A DNA stretch of 64,000 nt. It comes from Bog-950 sp964631835. Its GTDB lineage: Bacteria; Bacteroidota; Bacteroidia; Chitinophagales; LD1. The notes under the pieces are model-generated. The model ran no database searches. It was given only the letters and a program-made list of their open reading frames with translations, and was not told the DNA's origin. The translations under genes were made by a program, and so were the position numbers. This document shows, in pieces, positions 54,601 through 62,170 of the stretch. The stretch spans positions 1 to 64,000 of the forward strand of contig CAZWAD010000002.1 of NCBI GenBank assembly GCA_964631835.1, given 5' to 3'. How positions within the stretch are numbered: position 1 is the stretch's first letter; every line of letters begins with the position of its first letter.

Positions 54601-55214
54601 TTTAAATCAGCCACATCGCCTACGGCAGTTTTTATTTCGAGGTTTCCGTTTTCGGTAATAGAAATGCCGTGGGCTCCTTCAAAAGTTATTTTCAGCAGCG
54701 AAACATCGGTTCCTTTTTCTACTTCGTACACATATTTCAGCGAGCCTTCTTTGGAGGCGATGTTGAGGTGGATGCCGTTATACAGGTTTTGGTAATTTAC
54801 TTCATGAAAGCCGCGCACGCGCGAGGCCCATTTCGAAGAGTCGTTGCCGATAAAATAGTTGAAGTATTCACCAATAGGTGACGCACCGGTGGCTTTGGGA
54901 ACCAAAGCATTCTCAAACTTCATCCGAAAGGCGTGGAAGTGAAGCGTGTAATCAATTGTTTGCTTGTAGTTTTCGAGTTTGTGGTGGTCGCCTTTAATGC
55001 GCATGATGTCGCGCGTGTCGAACAGGTTGAAAGTAATTTGGTTTTGTTCGAAGAAAATCGCCCCATTTTTTATCTCGGCTTTATACAGAATGTTGCTTTG
55101 CCACTGCCCTTTGTTTTCGCGGAAGATAATATCGGCACAAGGCTTACACGATGAATTAGCCGAAACATGTGCAAGAAAACCGGCAAGGAAGAAAAGAGTA
55201 AAGAGTTTTCGCAT
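51627..55214 (-). CDS. CHU_C-type T9SS surface protein with DUF7948/SBBP propeller and PKD domain
   Basis: A 1195-residue secreted protein. The signal peptide is MRKLFTLFFLAGFLAHVSA. The N-terminal domain is of the DUF7948 kind (IIFRENKGQWQSNILYKAEI through LYIDPTMVFSTYSGS, about 27-255). A long SBBP-like propeller region (about 256-770) has repeated FSTYLGG/ASTYVGG units and VYVLGQADNSG-like strands. A PKD domain (about 775-855: NPSHTYLQTGLFDVTLVITD), Ig-like segments (about 860-1100) and the CHU_C domain (1107-1195: YIPNAFSPNGDGKNDVLYVR, YDRWGQRVFETRNVLTGWDG, KKGNVTLLR) follow. It is the first gene of a coupled operon with PorP/SprF and an OmpA-family protein. Confidence 0.92.
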   Translation of the reverse strand: MRKLFTLFFLAGFLAHVSANSSCKPCADIIFRENKGQWQSNILYKAEIKNGAIFFEQNQITFNLFDTRDIMRIKGDHHKLENYKQTIDYTLHFHAFRMKFENALVPKATGASPIGEYFNYFIGNDSSKWASRVRGFHEVNYQNLYNGIHLNIASKEGSLKYVYEVEKGTDVSLLKITFEGAHGISITENGNLEIKTAVGDVADLKPYAFQMVNGRETKVDCEFALNGNSVSYRFPYGYDKKQKLYIDPTMVFSTYSGSTADNFGYSATYDSRGNAFAAGSVFGVGYPTTTGAYDVSYNGGPTITFTGGGTYPGDDISITKYAADGTQRIFSTYLGGYGQDLAHSLIANSADELFVLGTTTCSDFPTTATAFDRTYNGGNDPGVWDGIAAHYMQGSDIIVSRFSVDGTQLLASTYVGGSDNDGLNYRAGQPYSSPGFLRHNYADEVRGEIEIDKNNNIYIASCTRSANFPRTAGTFQNAFGGGMDACIFKMDASLSTMIWSTTFGGSEDDAAYSVAVDGDENLFVAGGTLSTNFITTPGVHQTGFAGGTSDGFIMHIDKTGQTRIASTYYGFADYDQIYFVDLDRANNVYVLGQADNSGTNYIRNAAYNKPNGGQFITKFNEALNTIEWSTSFGRGLGVTDISPTAFLVDVCRNIYACGWGSQGVNNIVGGTGGTTGLDVTPGAYKTTTDGQDFYLLVLRDDASALTYATFMGGTISEEHVDGGTSRFDRKGVVYESVCAGCGSNDDFPTFPNPGAVSNTNNSNNCNNAIFKFDLDLPLCLADFTFPNACENFPVQFSNQSHSVSTPTYQWFFGDGSSSTQTNPSHTYLQTGLFDVTLVITDPGSCNFTDTVTKKILVIGGAGTNTLPSITICHAQTTQIGFPPNNDSTVTYQWTPSSTLSSATVSNPVASPAQTTTYQLLVSNGICIDTFRQTVIIFNDALQVSGNDVLCAGDTLQLSVTNSQPGQQLTYSWSPVSQIISGANTSTPLVSPSQNTTYIVTVTNQIGCVFSDSIRINILSALPSVNAYAIPDTIFFGDTSQLNLTLSNDVVSVFWQPDTTLSAYDIANPLAYPPNTHTYYVEVSDSQGCRIADTVIVYVINTPCEESVVYIPNAFSPNGDGKNDVLYVRSNNVTNLYFAVYDRWGQRVFETRNVLTGWDGTFKGKKLDPAVFGYYAEGLCDGGKKFFKKGNVTLLR

Positions 55215-55273
55215 TCAGCCTGTTTAGGAATCGGATATGAAATAAAGGAAAGTTTTGATACTGTAAAAAAGTT

Positions 55274-55687
55274 TCAATCTTCCTGCAACCGCTTCATTTT
55301 TCCCATTACATGTTCCCGATAGCGCCCAATAAACAACATTGAATCAAGATACTTAGGCATGTAATATATTTTTTCTCGGTTTTTCATGGTTATTACTCCC
55401 ATTCCCGCACGAAGGAAAAAACTTCGTCTGATATCTGTTATGGAATTAATCGGATATGTGACAGGTTCCTGAAAGGGTACTTTAACCGTAAGTATTCCTT
55501 TGCTGATAATTATATCGGGGGTAAGTAGATTCCATGTAGCTAATCCACAGGTTATAATTATAAAAAAGAGAAAAAATTCCTCACTGGTAACTATAAGTAG
55601 CAGTAATAGAATCGAAAGCATAATACCGGTAATAGCTAAATAAAAGATACGCGTAAAGGTAGAGGTAAGATGATATTCGTCTTTCAT
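55274..55687 (-). CDS. Small membrane protein, PH-like domain
   Basis: A 137-residue protein. Two adjacent hydrophobic helices (ITGIMLSILLLLLIVTSEEF, FLFFIIITCGLATWNLL, about residues 18-55) are followed by a beta-rich part (IIISKGILTVKVPFQEPVTY, ITDIRRSFFLRAGMGVITMK) that looks like the PH-like domain of YcxB/YdbS-type membrane proteins. It ends in a charged tail. This is family-level only. Its stop lies 59 bp upstream of the 1195-aa gene start on the same strand, so it may share its transcript. Confidence 0.65.
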   Translation of the reverse strand: MKDEYHLTSTFTRIFYLAITGIMLSILLLLLIVTSEEFFLFFIIITCGLATWNLLTPDIIISKGILTVKVPFQEPVTYPINSITDIRRSFFLRAGMGVITMKNREKIYYMPKYLDSMLFIGRYREHVMGKMKRLQED

Positions 55688-55756
55688 CAGAATTGAATAT
55701 CAGTAATTAACCGGCAAAATAAAAAACATCCTCCACCACACCGGGCAGAATAACCC

Positions 55757-55924
55757 CGGGGCTAAAGCCCTACAGCTTATTCCCTGAACCCGTCCTTCAG
55801 GCTGGGGGCTATTGATACAGACCTCGCAGGTTTTTAAAACCTGCGGGGTCTTTCGGAAAAAAATAACCCCACGCTCTAGCGCGGGGCAAAGAGAATCTGT
55901 TGAATACCGAGGGCTTTAGCCCCA
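55757..55924. repeat. Composite palindromic repeat element
   Basis: The ends are inverted copies of one another: GGGCTAAAGCCC (55759-55770) and GGGCTTTAGCCC (55911-55922). Between them lie a 15-bp-arm hairpin starting GACCTCGCAGGTTTT (55820-55850, one wobble pair) and CCCCACGCT-CT-AGCGCGGGG (55867-55886, one mismatch). The left part CAGCTTATTCCCTGAACCCG recurs in variant form at 58730-58762. It looks like a dispersed non-coding repeat of the REP/MITE kind. It fills most of the 261-bp gap between genes. Confidence 0.8.
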
Positions 55925-55948
55925 TCACAATTAATTAATAGCAACAAC

Positions 55949-56914
55949 TCAATAATCGTCAACAAGTACCAGTTTCAGTTTCTGCGATTTTGTTGGCGAT
56001 TGTATATCCACTATGTATGTGGCAGGAGATAAAAAGAAACAGGAGATATATTCCTTTAAGAGTTTTTCAACGGTTTTGAAGGAATAAGTTGAGGTAAGTT
56101 GTCCGGCAGCAGTAAATATTTTCACTTGTATGTCTTCTTCATCGCAAAACTCTTTGGTAATCCAGAAACCCCCGATAGCAGGATTTGGATAAAGAAGAAA
56201 CCAGGTGCTGTCCGCACACGGTGGCGGTGGAAGTTCAACATGAATTTGCCGGTACACCGTATCGCGCCCGCAGCAATTGTAAATAATCAGGCGGATGGTA
56301 AAATCTCCGCTTTGGGAATAAGTGTGTGTAAGCTGGTGTTCAGTGGTTTGCAGGGTAGTGCCATCGCCAAAATCATAATCATAGATAACCGGTTGCACCA
56401 ATGTGCTGAAATTTAAAGTGCTATAGTTGGCAATAACCGAAAACGAAGTATCAAGAACGCAGGGAAACAAACACTGTTGTTTGCCTTCATGAACTTTCAT
56501 ACACCCCAGGCTGTCTTTAAACCACGAACCGATGCCATGAACGTACATCCCCTGCTCGCCTATGTAAACTACCCCCGGAGCCAAGTTGAGCGCTCTGGCG
56601 AAGTATATTTCGAAATAATACAAGCCCAGGAATCCGAGATTAAAAAGATACGACCAGTTGGTCATGAGTAAGGAATGGTCGCCACAAAGCCAGCCCGTGC
56701 TGTCAATAAAAAGATAGCTGCCGGTGCTTAAAACAATATCGGAATGGAGTTGAATATGGTGATAGACCGAAATAGTATCTCCGGTTGTATCGGGCTTAAG
56801 GCTGTTAAACCAAACGGAGTCGGCTTCCCAGTTACCTGAACGTATTGTATAAACCTGCCGGCTTTGCCCCGTTAATCCCCACAAGAGCAGAAAGAAGATA
56901 AAGGTTTTCTTCAC
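55949..56914 (-). CDS. T9SS type A sorted protein with PKD domain
   Basis: A 321-residue secreted protein. The signal peptide is MKKTFIFFLLLWGLTGQS. The N-terminal beta-helix-like region (about 20-150: YTIRSGNWEADSVWFNSLKP, HHIQLHSDIVLSTGSYLFID) resembles the start of many T9SS cargo proteins whose first line reads as a coat of beta strands. A PKD domain (about 170-228) has YDYDFGDGTTLQTTEHQLTH and TYSQSGDFTIRLII. The type A sorting domain (about 238-321: LLYPNPAIGGFWITKEFC, SPATYIVDIQSPTKSQKLKL) ends in LVLVDDY, two residues longer than usual. The function is unknown. Confidence 0.85.
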   Translation of the reverse strand: MKKTFIFFLLLWGLTGQSRQVYTIRSGNWEADSVWFNSLKPDTTGDTISVYHHIQLHSDIVLSTGSYLFIDSTGWLCGDHSLLMTNWSYLFNLGFLGLYYFEIYFARALNLAPGVVYIGEQGMYVHGIGSWFKDSLGCMKVHEGKQQCLFPCVLDTSFSVIANYSTLNFSTLVQPVIYDYDFGDGTTLQTTEHQLTHTYSQSGDFTIRLIIYNCCGRDTVYRQIHVELPPPPCADSTWFLLYPNPAIGGFWITKEFCDEEDIQVKIFTAAGQLTSTYSFKTVEKLLKEYISCFFLSPATYIVDIQSPTKSQKLKLVLVDDY

Positions 56915-57149
56915 CTGATAAAAACGAATATTGAAAAAATTATTTCGGGTATTAAATGTAACGACATTTCCCTTTCTGCAGTGGTTGGTGTTATTGCCAA
57001 CAAGGGCTAAAGTTTTGATACTGTAAAAAGTTTCGGCTAGAGGTAAAAACCCTCGAAATTTGTGGAAAAGCAGAATTTGTGCATCTTAAAATGAAATATG
57101 CATAAAAAGCATTTTACTTTACCGTTCAAACTAATCTAAAATCAGTTTT

Positions 57150-58733
57150 ATGAAAAACCTCACCGCAGTAGTTCTAGTGCTTATCATTCTAAGTGCTTGC
57201 AATCAGTCAAAAAAGAAATACCTGTCAAGCGATGTTCTTGAAAAGCAGTTTTTCAATATTGACCCCTTGCATGATACCACGCTGGTTACCAAAAACGGTA
57301 TTGTTATAGAAATCCCTGCCAACTCTATTTCGGTTCAGGGAAATGTATCTGTGCAACTGGAAGTAAAAGAAGCATTACGGCTCAATGAAATTTTGTCTGC
57401 CGGCCTTACTACCAATTCGGGCGAGCAAACCCTTTCGAGCCAGGGTATGTTTTTTATTTCTTCAACAACTAAGGATGCCGTGATTAAAAAGCAGATTTCG
57501 GCTAAGGTGCCTATTGATAAAATGACAGAAGGCATGGATATCTTCAAGGGAAAGATGAATAACGACAGCACCATCGCATGGAACAGAAAGGAAAAAACAA
57601 CGTCAACGGGTGAAGAAAAAATTGCTGCGGGCAAATCTTTGTTTATGAGCAATTGCAAAGCTTGTCACGAGATAGATAAAGATGCTACTGGTCCTATACT
57701 TGCTGGTTTAACCTCCAAACGCTCAATGGACTGGCTTATTAAATTTACCCGCAACTTTAACGACTTGCTGGCTGAGTGCAATTGCGAAGCAGTGTCAGTA
57801 GCTAACTCGCGGCCTTCGGCCATGAACCTGTTTCCCAACCTTACAGATAAAGAGGTAAAAAATATTTTCCTTTATGTAGATAATGAAGCGGGTGGGTTTT
57901 CGCCTTCAAACCCTTTACCGGCTTTTTGTTATGATGAATGCAATACCTACGTGGCAAAACTTTCGGCACTCAAACAAAAAGCAGAAATTATCAGATATGC
58001 TGCCGACACCACACCTGCGGTAATTGTAAATTATTTATCGAACCTGGCTTTGCCGCCACCTACCCGGTTTACACCTATTGCAAACACCAATAATCTTGTA
58101 GGCGCTAACGTAAACTATTCATATTACTACCAGGTTGAAGTGGATGCATGGGGTTGGTATAACATAGATATTCTGATGAAAGACCTGCCTCAGCTAAGTC
58201 CCTCCAGCCTGATTGTGAATGTAGAAGGCGCCAGTTCCAGGGACATTACCGTTTCGCTGGTAGTTCCTTACGTAAAGTGTTTTACCCATGGCGGATTGAT
58301 TAATAATTCAAATAACCAATATGCTTTTATGTATAAGGATGGAAAAATAAATCTGCCAATTGGGGCTGAAGGATATGTGCTTGCCTATGGCGATGTGGAC
58401 GGCAAATTCATTTTTGCGGCTGAGGAGTTTACTATAGCTGCTTCGCAACAGTTTACCCTTACGCCTTTAGCCGCAGAGCCTAAAGTACTCCAGGAATACC
58501 TCGCTACTATTTCGAGCAATGAGTTGAAAACAAAAATTAAAGAGCTTGAAGCCGGTAAGCAACTGGATGGTGTAAAGGCTGAAATGGCAAAACTCGAAAA
58601 GGAAAAACCCGATTGCGATTGCTTTTGTTATTATGCCGACAGCACCCGTTTGGATTCTCATGGTTATCATCCGTGTTCGGATGCCACTAGATTATTTAAA
58701 ACCGAGTTGGAATCCAGGTCTAAAACCCTATAG
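57150..58733 (+). CDS. Lipoprotein with an internal cytochrome c domain
   Basis: A 527-residue predicted envelope lipoprotein. The lipobox LSAC puts the lipidated Cys at residue 17 (MKNLTAVVLVLIILSAC). Residues about 45-140 form a beta-rich domain (TKNGIVIEIPANSISVQGNV, SSQGMFFISSTTKDAVIKKQ), a type frequent in Bacteroidota surface proteins. A single c-type haem site CKACH is at about 170-174 in a mini-cytochrome c domain (GKSLFMSNCKACHEIDKDAT through MNLFPNLTDKEVKNIFLYVD). The Met in SAMNLF is a candidate distal ligand. The remaining 270 residues are of unknown fold and end in a Cys-rich segment (DCDCFCYY). The last codons and the stop lie in a dispersed repeat. The redox partner is unknown. 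Confidence 0.8.
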   Translation: MKNLTAVVLVLIILSACNQSKKKYLSSDVLEKQFFNIDPLHDTTLVTKNGIVIEIPANSISVQGNVSVQLEVKEALRLNEILSAGLTTNSGEQTLSSQGMFFISSTTKDAVIKKQISAKVPIDKMTEGMDIFKGKMNNDSTIAWNRKEKTTSTGEEKIAAGKSLFMSNCKACHEIDKDATGPILAGLTSKRSMDWLIKFTRNFNDLLAECNCEAVSVANSRPSAMNLFPNLTDKEVKNIFLYVDNEAGGFSPSNPLPAFCYDECNTYVAKLSALKQKAEIIRYAADTTPAVIVNYLSNLALPPPTRFTPIANTNNLVGANVNYSYYYQVEVDAWGWYNIDILMKDLPQLSPSSLIVNVEGASSRDITVSLVVPYVKCFTHGGLINNSNNQYAFMYKDGKINLPIGAEGYVLAYGDVDGKFIFAAEEFTIAASQQFTLTPLAAEPKVLQEYLATISSNELKTKIKELEAGKQLDGVKAEMAKLEKEKPDCDCFCYYADSTRLDSHGYHPCSDATRLFKTELESRSKTL

Positions 58734-58762
58734 CTTATTCCTTGAACCCGCCCTTCAGGCCG
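58717..58762. repeat. Partial copy of the 55.76-kb repeat, supplying the stop codon of the cytochrome lipoprotein gene
   Basis: CTAAAACCCTATAGCTTATT and the following CCTTGAACCCGCCCTTCAGG match 55762-55803 at nearly all positions. The TAG stop of the preceding gene (58731-58733) corresponds to CAG in the other copy. Confidence 0.8.
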
Positions 58763-58809
58763 GTATTCCATAAATTTTTATTTACCTTCAAAGACTAAAT
58801 CTTTCTACC

Positions 58810-59181
58810 ATGAAACTCCTGCTCAGTGTACTTGTAGCTATTATCTTTTCTTCTTCGATAAATGCCCAGCTGAAAATTGACAGCAACTATGCTATAGTCA
58901 TTAATAACATCGAATACAGAAACGGCTCTTCATTGCCTTTCTATCCGGCAGTTGCCGACCTTTTCAGGATAAAGGAACTTTCGAGTGGCAATAGCTGTGC
59001 AATGGTTTCTGCCGATTGGACTTTGAAAATAGGCAGCGAGGTATTTCCCGGCAAAACTCTCTCCGAAAGAAAAATACTTTTAGATAAGATGAGACCCCAA
59101 GACCAGATTTTTATTGATAAAATAAAGCTGGAATCGGGCTGCTTTACTCCTCCCAAACAAATTGTTTTAGGGATAATGTAA
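58810..59181 (+). CDS. Small secreted protein of unknown function
   Basis: A 123-residue protein with a signal peptide (MKLLLSVLVAIIFSSSINAQ) and a mature part of about 103 residues (LKIDSNYAIVINNIEYRNGS through GCFTPPKQIVLGIM). It contains two Cys that could pair (GNSCAM, SGCFTPP). No family was recognised and there is no sorting tail. It is likely periplasmic or exported by the Sec system only. The start is ATG, and no other in-frame candidate lies upstream within the non-coding repeat. A 41-bp tandem array begins about 50 bp after its stop. Confidence 0.7.
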   Translation: MKLLLSVLVAIIFSSSINAQLKIDSNYAIVINNIEYRNGSSLPFYPAVADLFRIKELSSGNSCAMVSADWTLKIGSEVFPGKTLSERKILLDKMRPQDQIFIDKIKLESGCFTPPKQIVLGIM

Positions 59182-59229
59182 TCCCCCCAAAAAACATTCA
59201 CCTTAAAGGAGTGGAAGTAAATGACCTAT

Positions 59230-59862
59230 CCGCAAGGTTGAATTTGTGTTGCGGAAAAATTCCTGGCTCACCGCAAGGTTGAATTTGTGTTGCGGAAAAA
59301 TTCCTGGCTCACCGCAAGGTTGAATTTGTGTTGCGGAAAAATTCCTGTCTCACCGCAAGGTTGAATTTGTGCCGCGGAAAAATTTCTGGCTTACCGCAAG
59401 GTTAAATTAGTGCCACGGAAAAACTCCTGGCTCACCGCAATGTTGAATTAGTGTCGCGGAAAAATTCCTGGCTCACCGCAAGGTTGAATTAGTGCCGCGG
59501 AAAAATTCCCGGCTCACCGCAAGGNNNNNNNNNNNNNNNNNNNNNNNNNNNNNNNNNNNNNNNNNNNNNNNNNNNNNNNNNNNNNNNNNNNNNNNNNNNN
59601 NNNNNNNNNNNNNNNNNNNNNNNNGTTGAATTAGTGCCGCGGAAAAATTCCCGGCTCACCGCAAGGTTGAATTAGTGCCACGGAAAAATTCCTGGCTCAC
59701 CGCAAGGTTGAATTATTGCCACGGAAAAATTTCTGGCTTACCGCAAGGTTAAATTAGTGCCACGGAAAAACTCCTGGCTCACCGCAATGTTGAATTTGTG
59801 TTGCGGAAAAATTCCTGGCTTACCGCAATGTTGAATTAGTGCCACGGAAAAATTCCTGGCTC
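59230..59862. repeat. 41-bp tandem repeat array interrupted by an assembly gap
   Basis: CCGCAAGG or a close variant (CCGCAATG) recurs every 41 bp at 59230, 59271, 59312, 59353, 59394, 59435, 59476 and 59517, then at 59659, 59700, 59741, 59782 and 59823. The unit contains a central GCCGCGG or GCCACGG and GGAAAAATTCCTGGCTCA. Units differ by one to a few bases. The run of 100 N at 59525-59624 breaks it, so the true copy number is unknown. The array lies in a 910-bp gene-free stretch; the rest (59863-60091) shows no feature I can support. Confidence 0.96.
59525..59624. other. Assembly gap of exactly 100 N
   Basis: A run of 100 N, the usual placeholder for a gap of unknown length. It falls inside the 41-bp array, so it is most likely repeat collapse. 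Confidence 0.98.
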
Positions 59863-60091
59863 TTTTTCAGACCTGAAATTGCCTCACGGAATTTTCCGTT
59901 GCATCTTATCAGGTTCGTTTTCAGCCAATTATGATTTATTTATTAAAACCCACTATTTGGCTTTAACTAACGGCTATATAAAGCACACCTAGCTCGACCT
60001 TCTACTGAGCGGGTTTAAAAACACTGCCCGTAAGCGAATTGAAAGAGGTGATGAAAGTGATTAGGGAAAGGGTGAAGGGGAAGTGAGGAGG

Positions 60092-60460
60092 CTAAGGCAC
60101 AATAAATGTTTTTGGCATCCACTTCATTTCTTTATCGCCTTTTAAAACTGTTACCTCTTCTAAGGTTATGGTAGCGCCTTTGGCTGCCATGTTTATCATC
60201 CTTTCCCATAGGGCATTAAAATCTTTCGACTGAGAGTTTAGGCAATACCGCGAGCCATCCCTGGCGTAGAAAACTGCAAAAAGTTCCCGTTTAGTGCTCA
60301 CCCGTATATTGCATTTAAGAACGGTATATGCCGGAGGTAATTGAAGCACTTGTTCAGCCGAAGTATATTTCCTGACAGCTGCAGTAAGCGTATCCGTTTT
60401 CTGAGCCGGCAAACAGGTTGAAGAGTAAACAAAAAGAACACAAGCAATTACAGTCTTCAT
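60092..60460 (-). CDS. Small secreted protein of unknown function
   Basis: A 122-residue protein with a signal peptide (MKTVIACVLFVYSSTCLPAQ) and a mature part of about 100 residues with a mixed alpha/beta look (EQVLQLPPAYTVLKCNIRVS, MINMAAKGATITLEEVTVLK). There are two cysteines in the mature part, one in LKCNIR and one in RYCLNS. No family was recognised and there is no T9SS tail. It is monocistronic, between the 41-bp array and fumC. Confidence 0.65.
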   Translation of the reverse strand: MKTVIACVLFVYSSTCLPAQKTDTLTAAVRKYTSAEQVLQLPPAYTVLKCNIRVSTKRELFAVFYARDGSRYCLNSQSKDFNALWERMINMAAKGATITLEEVTVLKGDKEMKWMPKTFIVP

Positions 60461-60495
60461 TTATTGAAAATAAAAAATTTAAATTTTTCAAGTCA

Positions 60496-60540
60496 TTGTT
60501 GGGTGTATAGCTCCGCGTTTTGGCGGAGGATCACCAACAA
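60496..60540. repeat. Nested palindromic element upstream of a secreted-protein gene
   Basis: The outer arms TTGTTGGGTG (60496-60505) and CACCAACAA (60532-60540) pair with one bulge. The inner arms CTCCGC (60511-60516) and GCGGAG (60523-60528) are perfect. A further GTTGTTG..CAACAAC pairing follows at about 60554-60580. It resembles a dispersed REP-like element. It is in the 183-bp gap before fumC. Confidence 0.6.
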
Positions 60541-60643
60541 GTATAAGCCGCACAGTTGTTGTTGGGGATAACAGCAACAACCGGCCCGGGTTTTTTCTGA
60601 AGTTCAGGGGTTCTGCCGCAGGAAAAAACTTATAAGTGCTTCC

Positions 60644-62041
60644 TTAAATTTTACCCACCATCTTTTTAGGGTCAACCCATTCATCGAATTGTTCGGCAGT
60701 GAGGTAGCCGAGAGCGATGGCTGTTTCCTTGAGGGTTTTGCCGGTTTTGTGTGCGGTTTGCGCAATTTCTGCCGCTTTGTAATAACCAATTTTGTTGTTG
60801 AGGGCGGTAACCAGCATCAGCGAGTTATCGAGGTTTTGCTTAATGTTTTCCTCTATGGGTTTTATACCTGCCGCGCATTTATCGTTGAACGAAACACACA
60901 CATCGCCAATCAGCCTGGCGCTGTGCAGAAAGTTGTAAATCATAACCGGCTTAAACACATTCAGCTCGAAATGACCGCTTGCCCCGCCAATATTGATGGC
61001 TACATCATTGCCCAAAACCTGTGCCGCCACCATGGTCATGGCTTCGCACTGCGTAGGGTTTACCTTTCCGGGCATAATGGATGAACCGGGCTCGTTGTCG
61101 GGAATAAATATTTCGCCAATACCGCACCGAGGGCCTGAGGAAAGCAGGCGGATGTCGTTGGCAATTTTCATGAGTGAGCAAGCTACTGTTTTCAGCGCCC
61201 CATGAGCTTCCACAACCGCATCGTGGGCTGCCAGCGCTTCAAATTTATTTTCAGCCGTTACGAATGGGAACCCGGTGAGCTCCGCAATTTTCTTCGCCAC
61301 ATTTACATCATAGTCTGGCGGAGTGTTGATACCGGTGCCCACCGCAGTGCCGCCCAGGGCAAGTTCCGCCAAATGAGGCAGCGTGTTTTCAACCGCGCGG
61401 ATACCGTGCTTGAGCTGCGAAACATATCCTGAAAATTCCTGGCCCAGAGTAAGCGGTGTGGCATCCATCAGGTGCGTTCTCCCGATTTTTACTACCGGCA
61501 TGAACTCCTTTGCTTTTGCCGCCAGTGTGTCGTGCAGCTTTTTAATTCCGGGCAAAGTAACCTCCTTCAGCATTTTATAGGCAGCAATGTGCATGGCGGT
61601 AGGAAAAGTATCGTTCGATGACTGCGATTTGTTTACATCATCGTTGGGGTGAACTTTCTTTTTTTCATCGGTGAGATTGCCCCCCAGCAGAACATGGGCG
61701 CGGTAAGCAATTACTTCGTTTACGTTCATGTTGCTTTGTGTTCCGCTGCCAGTTTGCCAAACTACAAGCGGAAACTGGGTGTCTAACTTGCCTTCCAGTA
61801 TTTCATCGCAAACCTTGCCGATGATGTCGCACTTTTCTTTTTCCAAGGTGCCGGCATCGAGGTTGGTGAGTGCAGCGGCTTTTTTCAGGTAAGCAAAAGC
61901 GCGTACAATCTCTATGGGCATTTTGTTGGTGTCCTGCGCTATGCGGAAATTCTCAATTGAGCGCTGGGTTTGCGCACCCCAGTAAACATCGGCAGGCACT
62001 TCCACCACGCCCATGGTATCTTTTTCTTTTCTGAATTTCAT
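60644..62041 (-). CDS. fumC: Fumarate hydratase class II
   Basis: A 465-residue enzyme that hydrates fumarate to malate in the TCA cycle, a homotetramer without an iron-sulfur cluster. The superfamily signature GSSIMPGKVNPTQCEAMTM is complete (about residues 316-334), with the catalytic Ser in it, and TGSGTQSNMNVNEV and LMDATPLTLGQEFSGYVSQL are intact. The length matches E. coli FumC (467 aa). The N-terminus MKFRKEKDTMGVVEVPADVY is normal for class II; M10 is possible but too short. No strong promoter match is seen before it. Confidence 0.96.
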   Translation of the reverse strand: MKFRKEKDTMGVVEVPADVYWGAQTQRSIENFRIAQDTNKMPIEIVRAFAYLKKAAALTNLDAGTLEKEKCDIIGKVCDEILEGKLDTQFPLVVWQTGSGTQSNMNVNEVIAYRAHVLLGGNLTDEKKKVHPNDDVNKSQSSNDTFPTAMHIAAYKMLKEVTLPGIKKLHDTLAAKAKEFMPVVKIGRTHLMDATPLTLGQEFSGYVSQLKHGIRAVENTLPHLAELALGGTAVGTGINTPPDYDVNVAKKIAELTGFPFVTAENKFEALAAHDAVVEAHGALKTVACSLMKIANDIRLLSSGPRCGIGEIFIPDNEPGSSIMPGKVNPTQCEAMTMVAAQVLGNDVAINIGGASGHFELNVFKPVMIYNFLHSARLIGDVCVSFNDKCAAGIKPIEENIKQNLDNSLMLVTALNNKIGYYKAAEIAQTAHKTGKTLKETAIALGYLTAEQFDEWVDPKKMVGKI

Positions 62042-62170
62042 GTCAGGTTAAATTGTTGAAATAATGTAATTGCCAACCGAAGCGAAGGTAAAAGTTGCCA
62101 ATCATTTACAAATATGAAAAATCGTTTGGCGAAACGCCTACGGTGTAAGCGGATGAATTCCAAAAGCCAA

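Noticed and set aside
59863..60091. Possible small gene or RNA between the 41-bp array and the 122-aa gene
   Set aside because: No frame with a plausible start, and no tRNA-like cloverleaf. Only a short ACGGAA/TTCCGT hairpin was seen.
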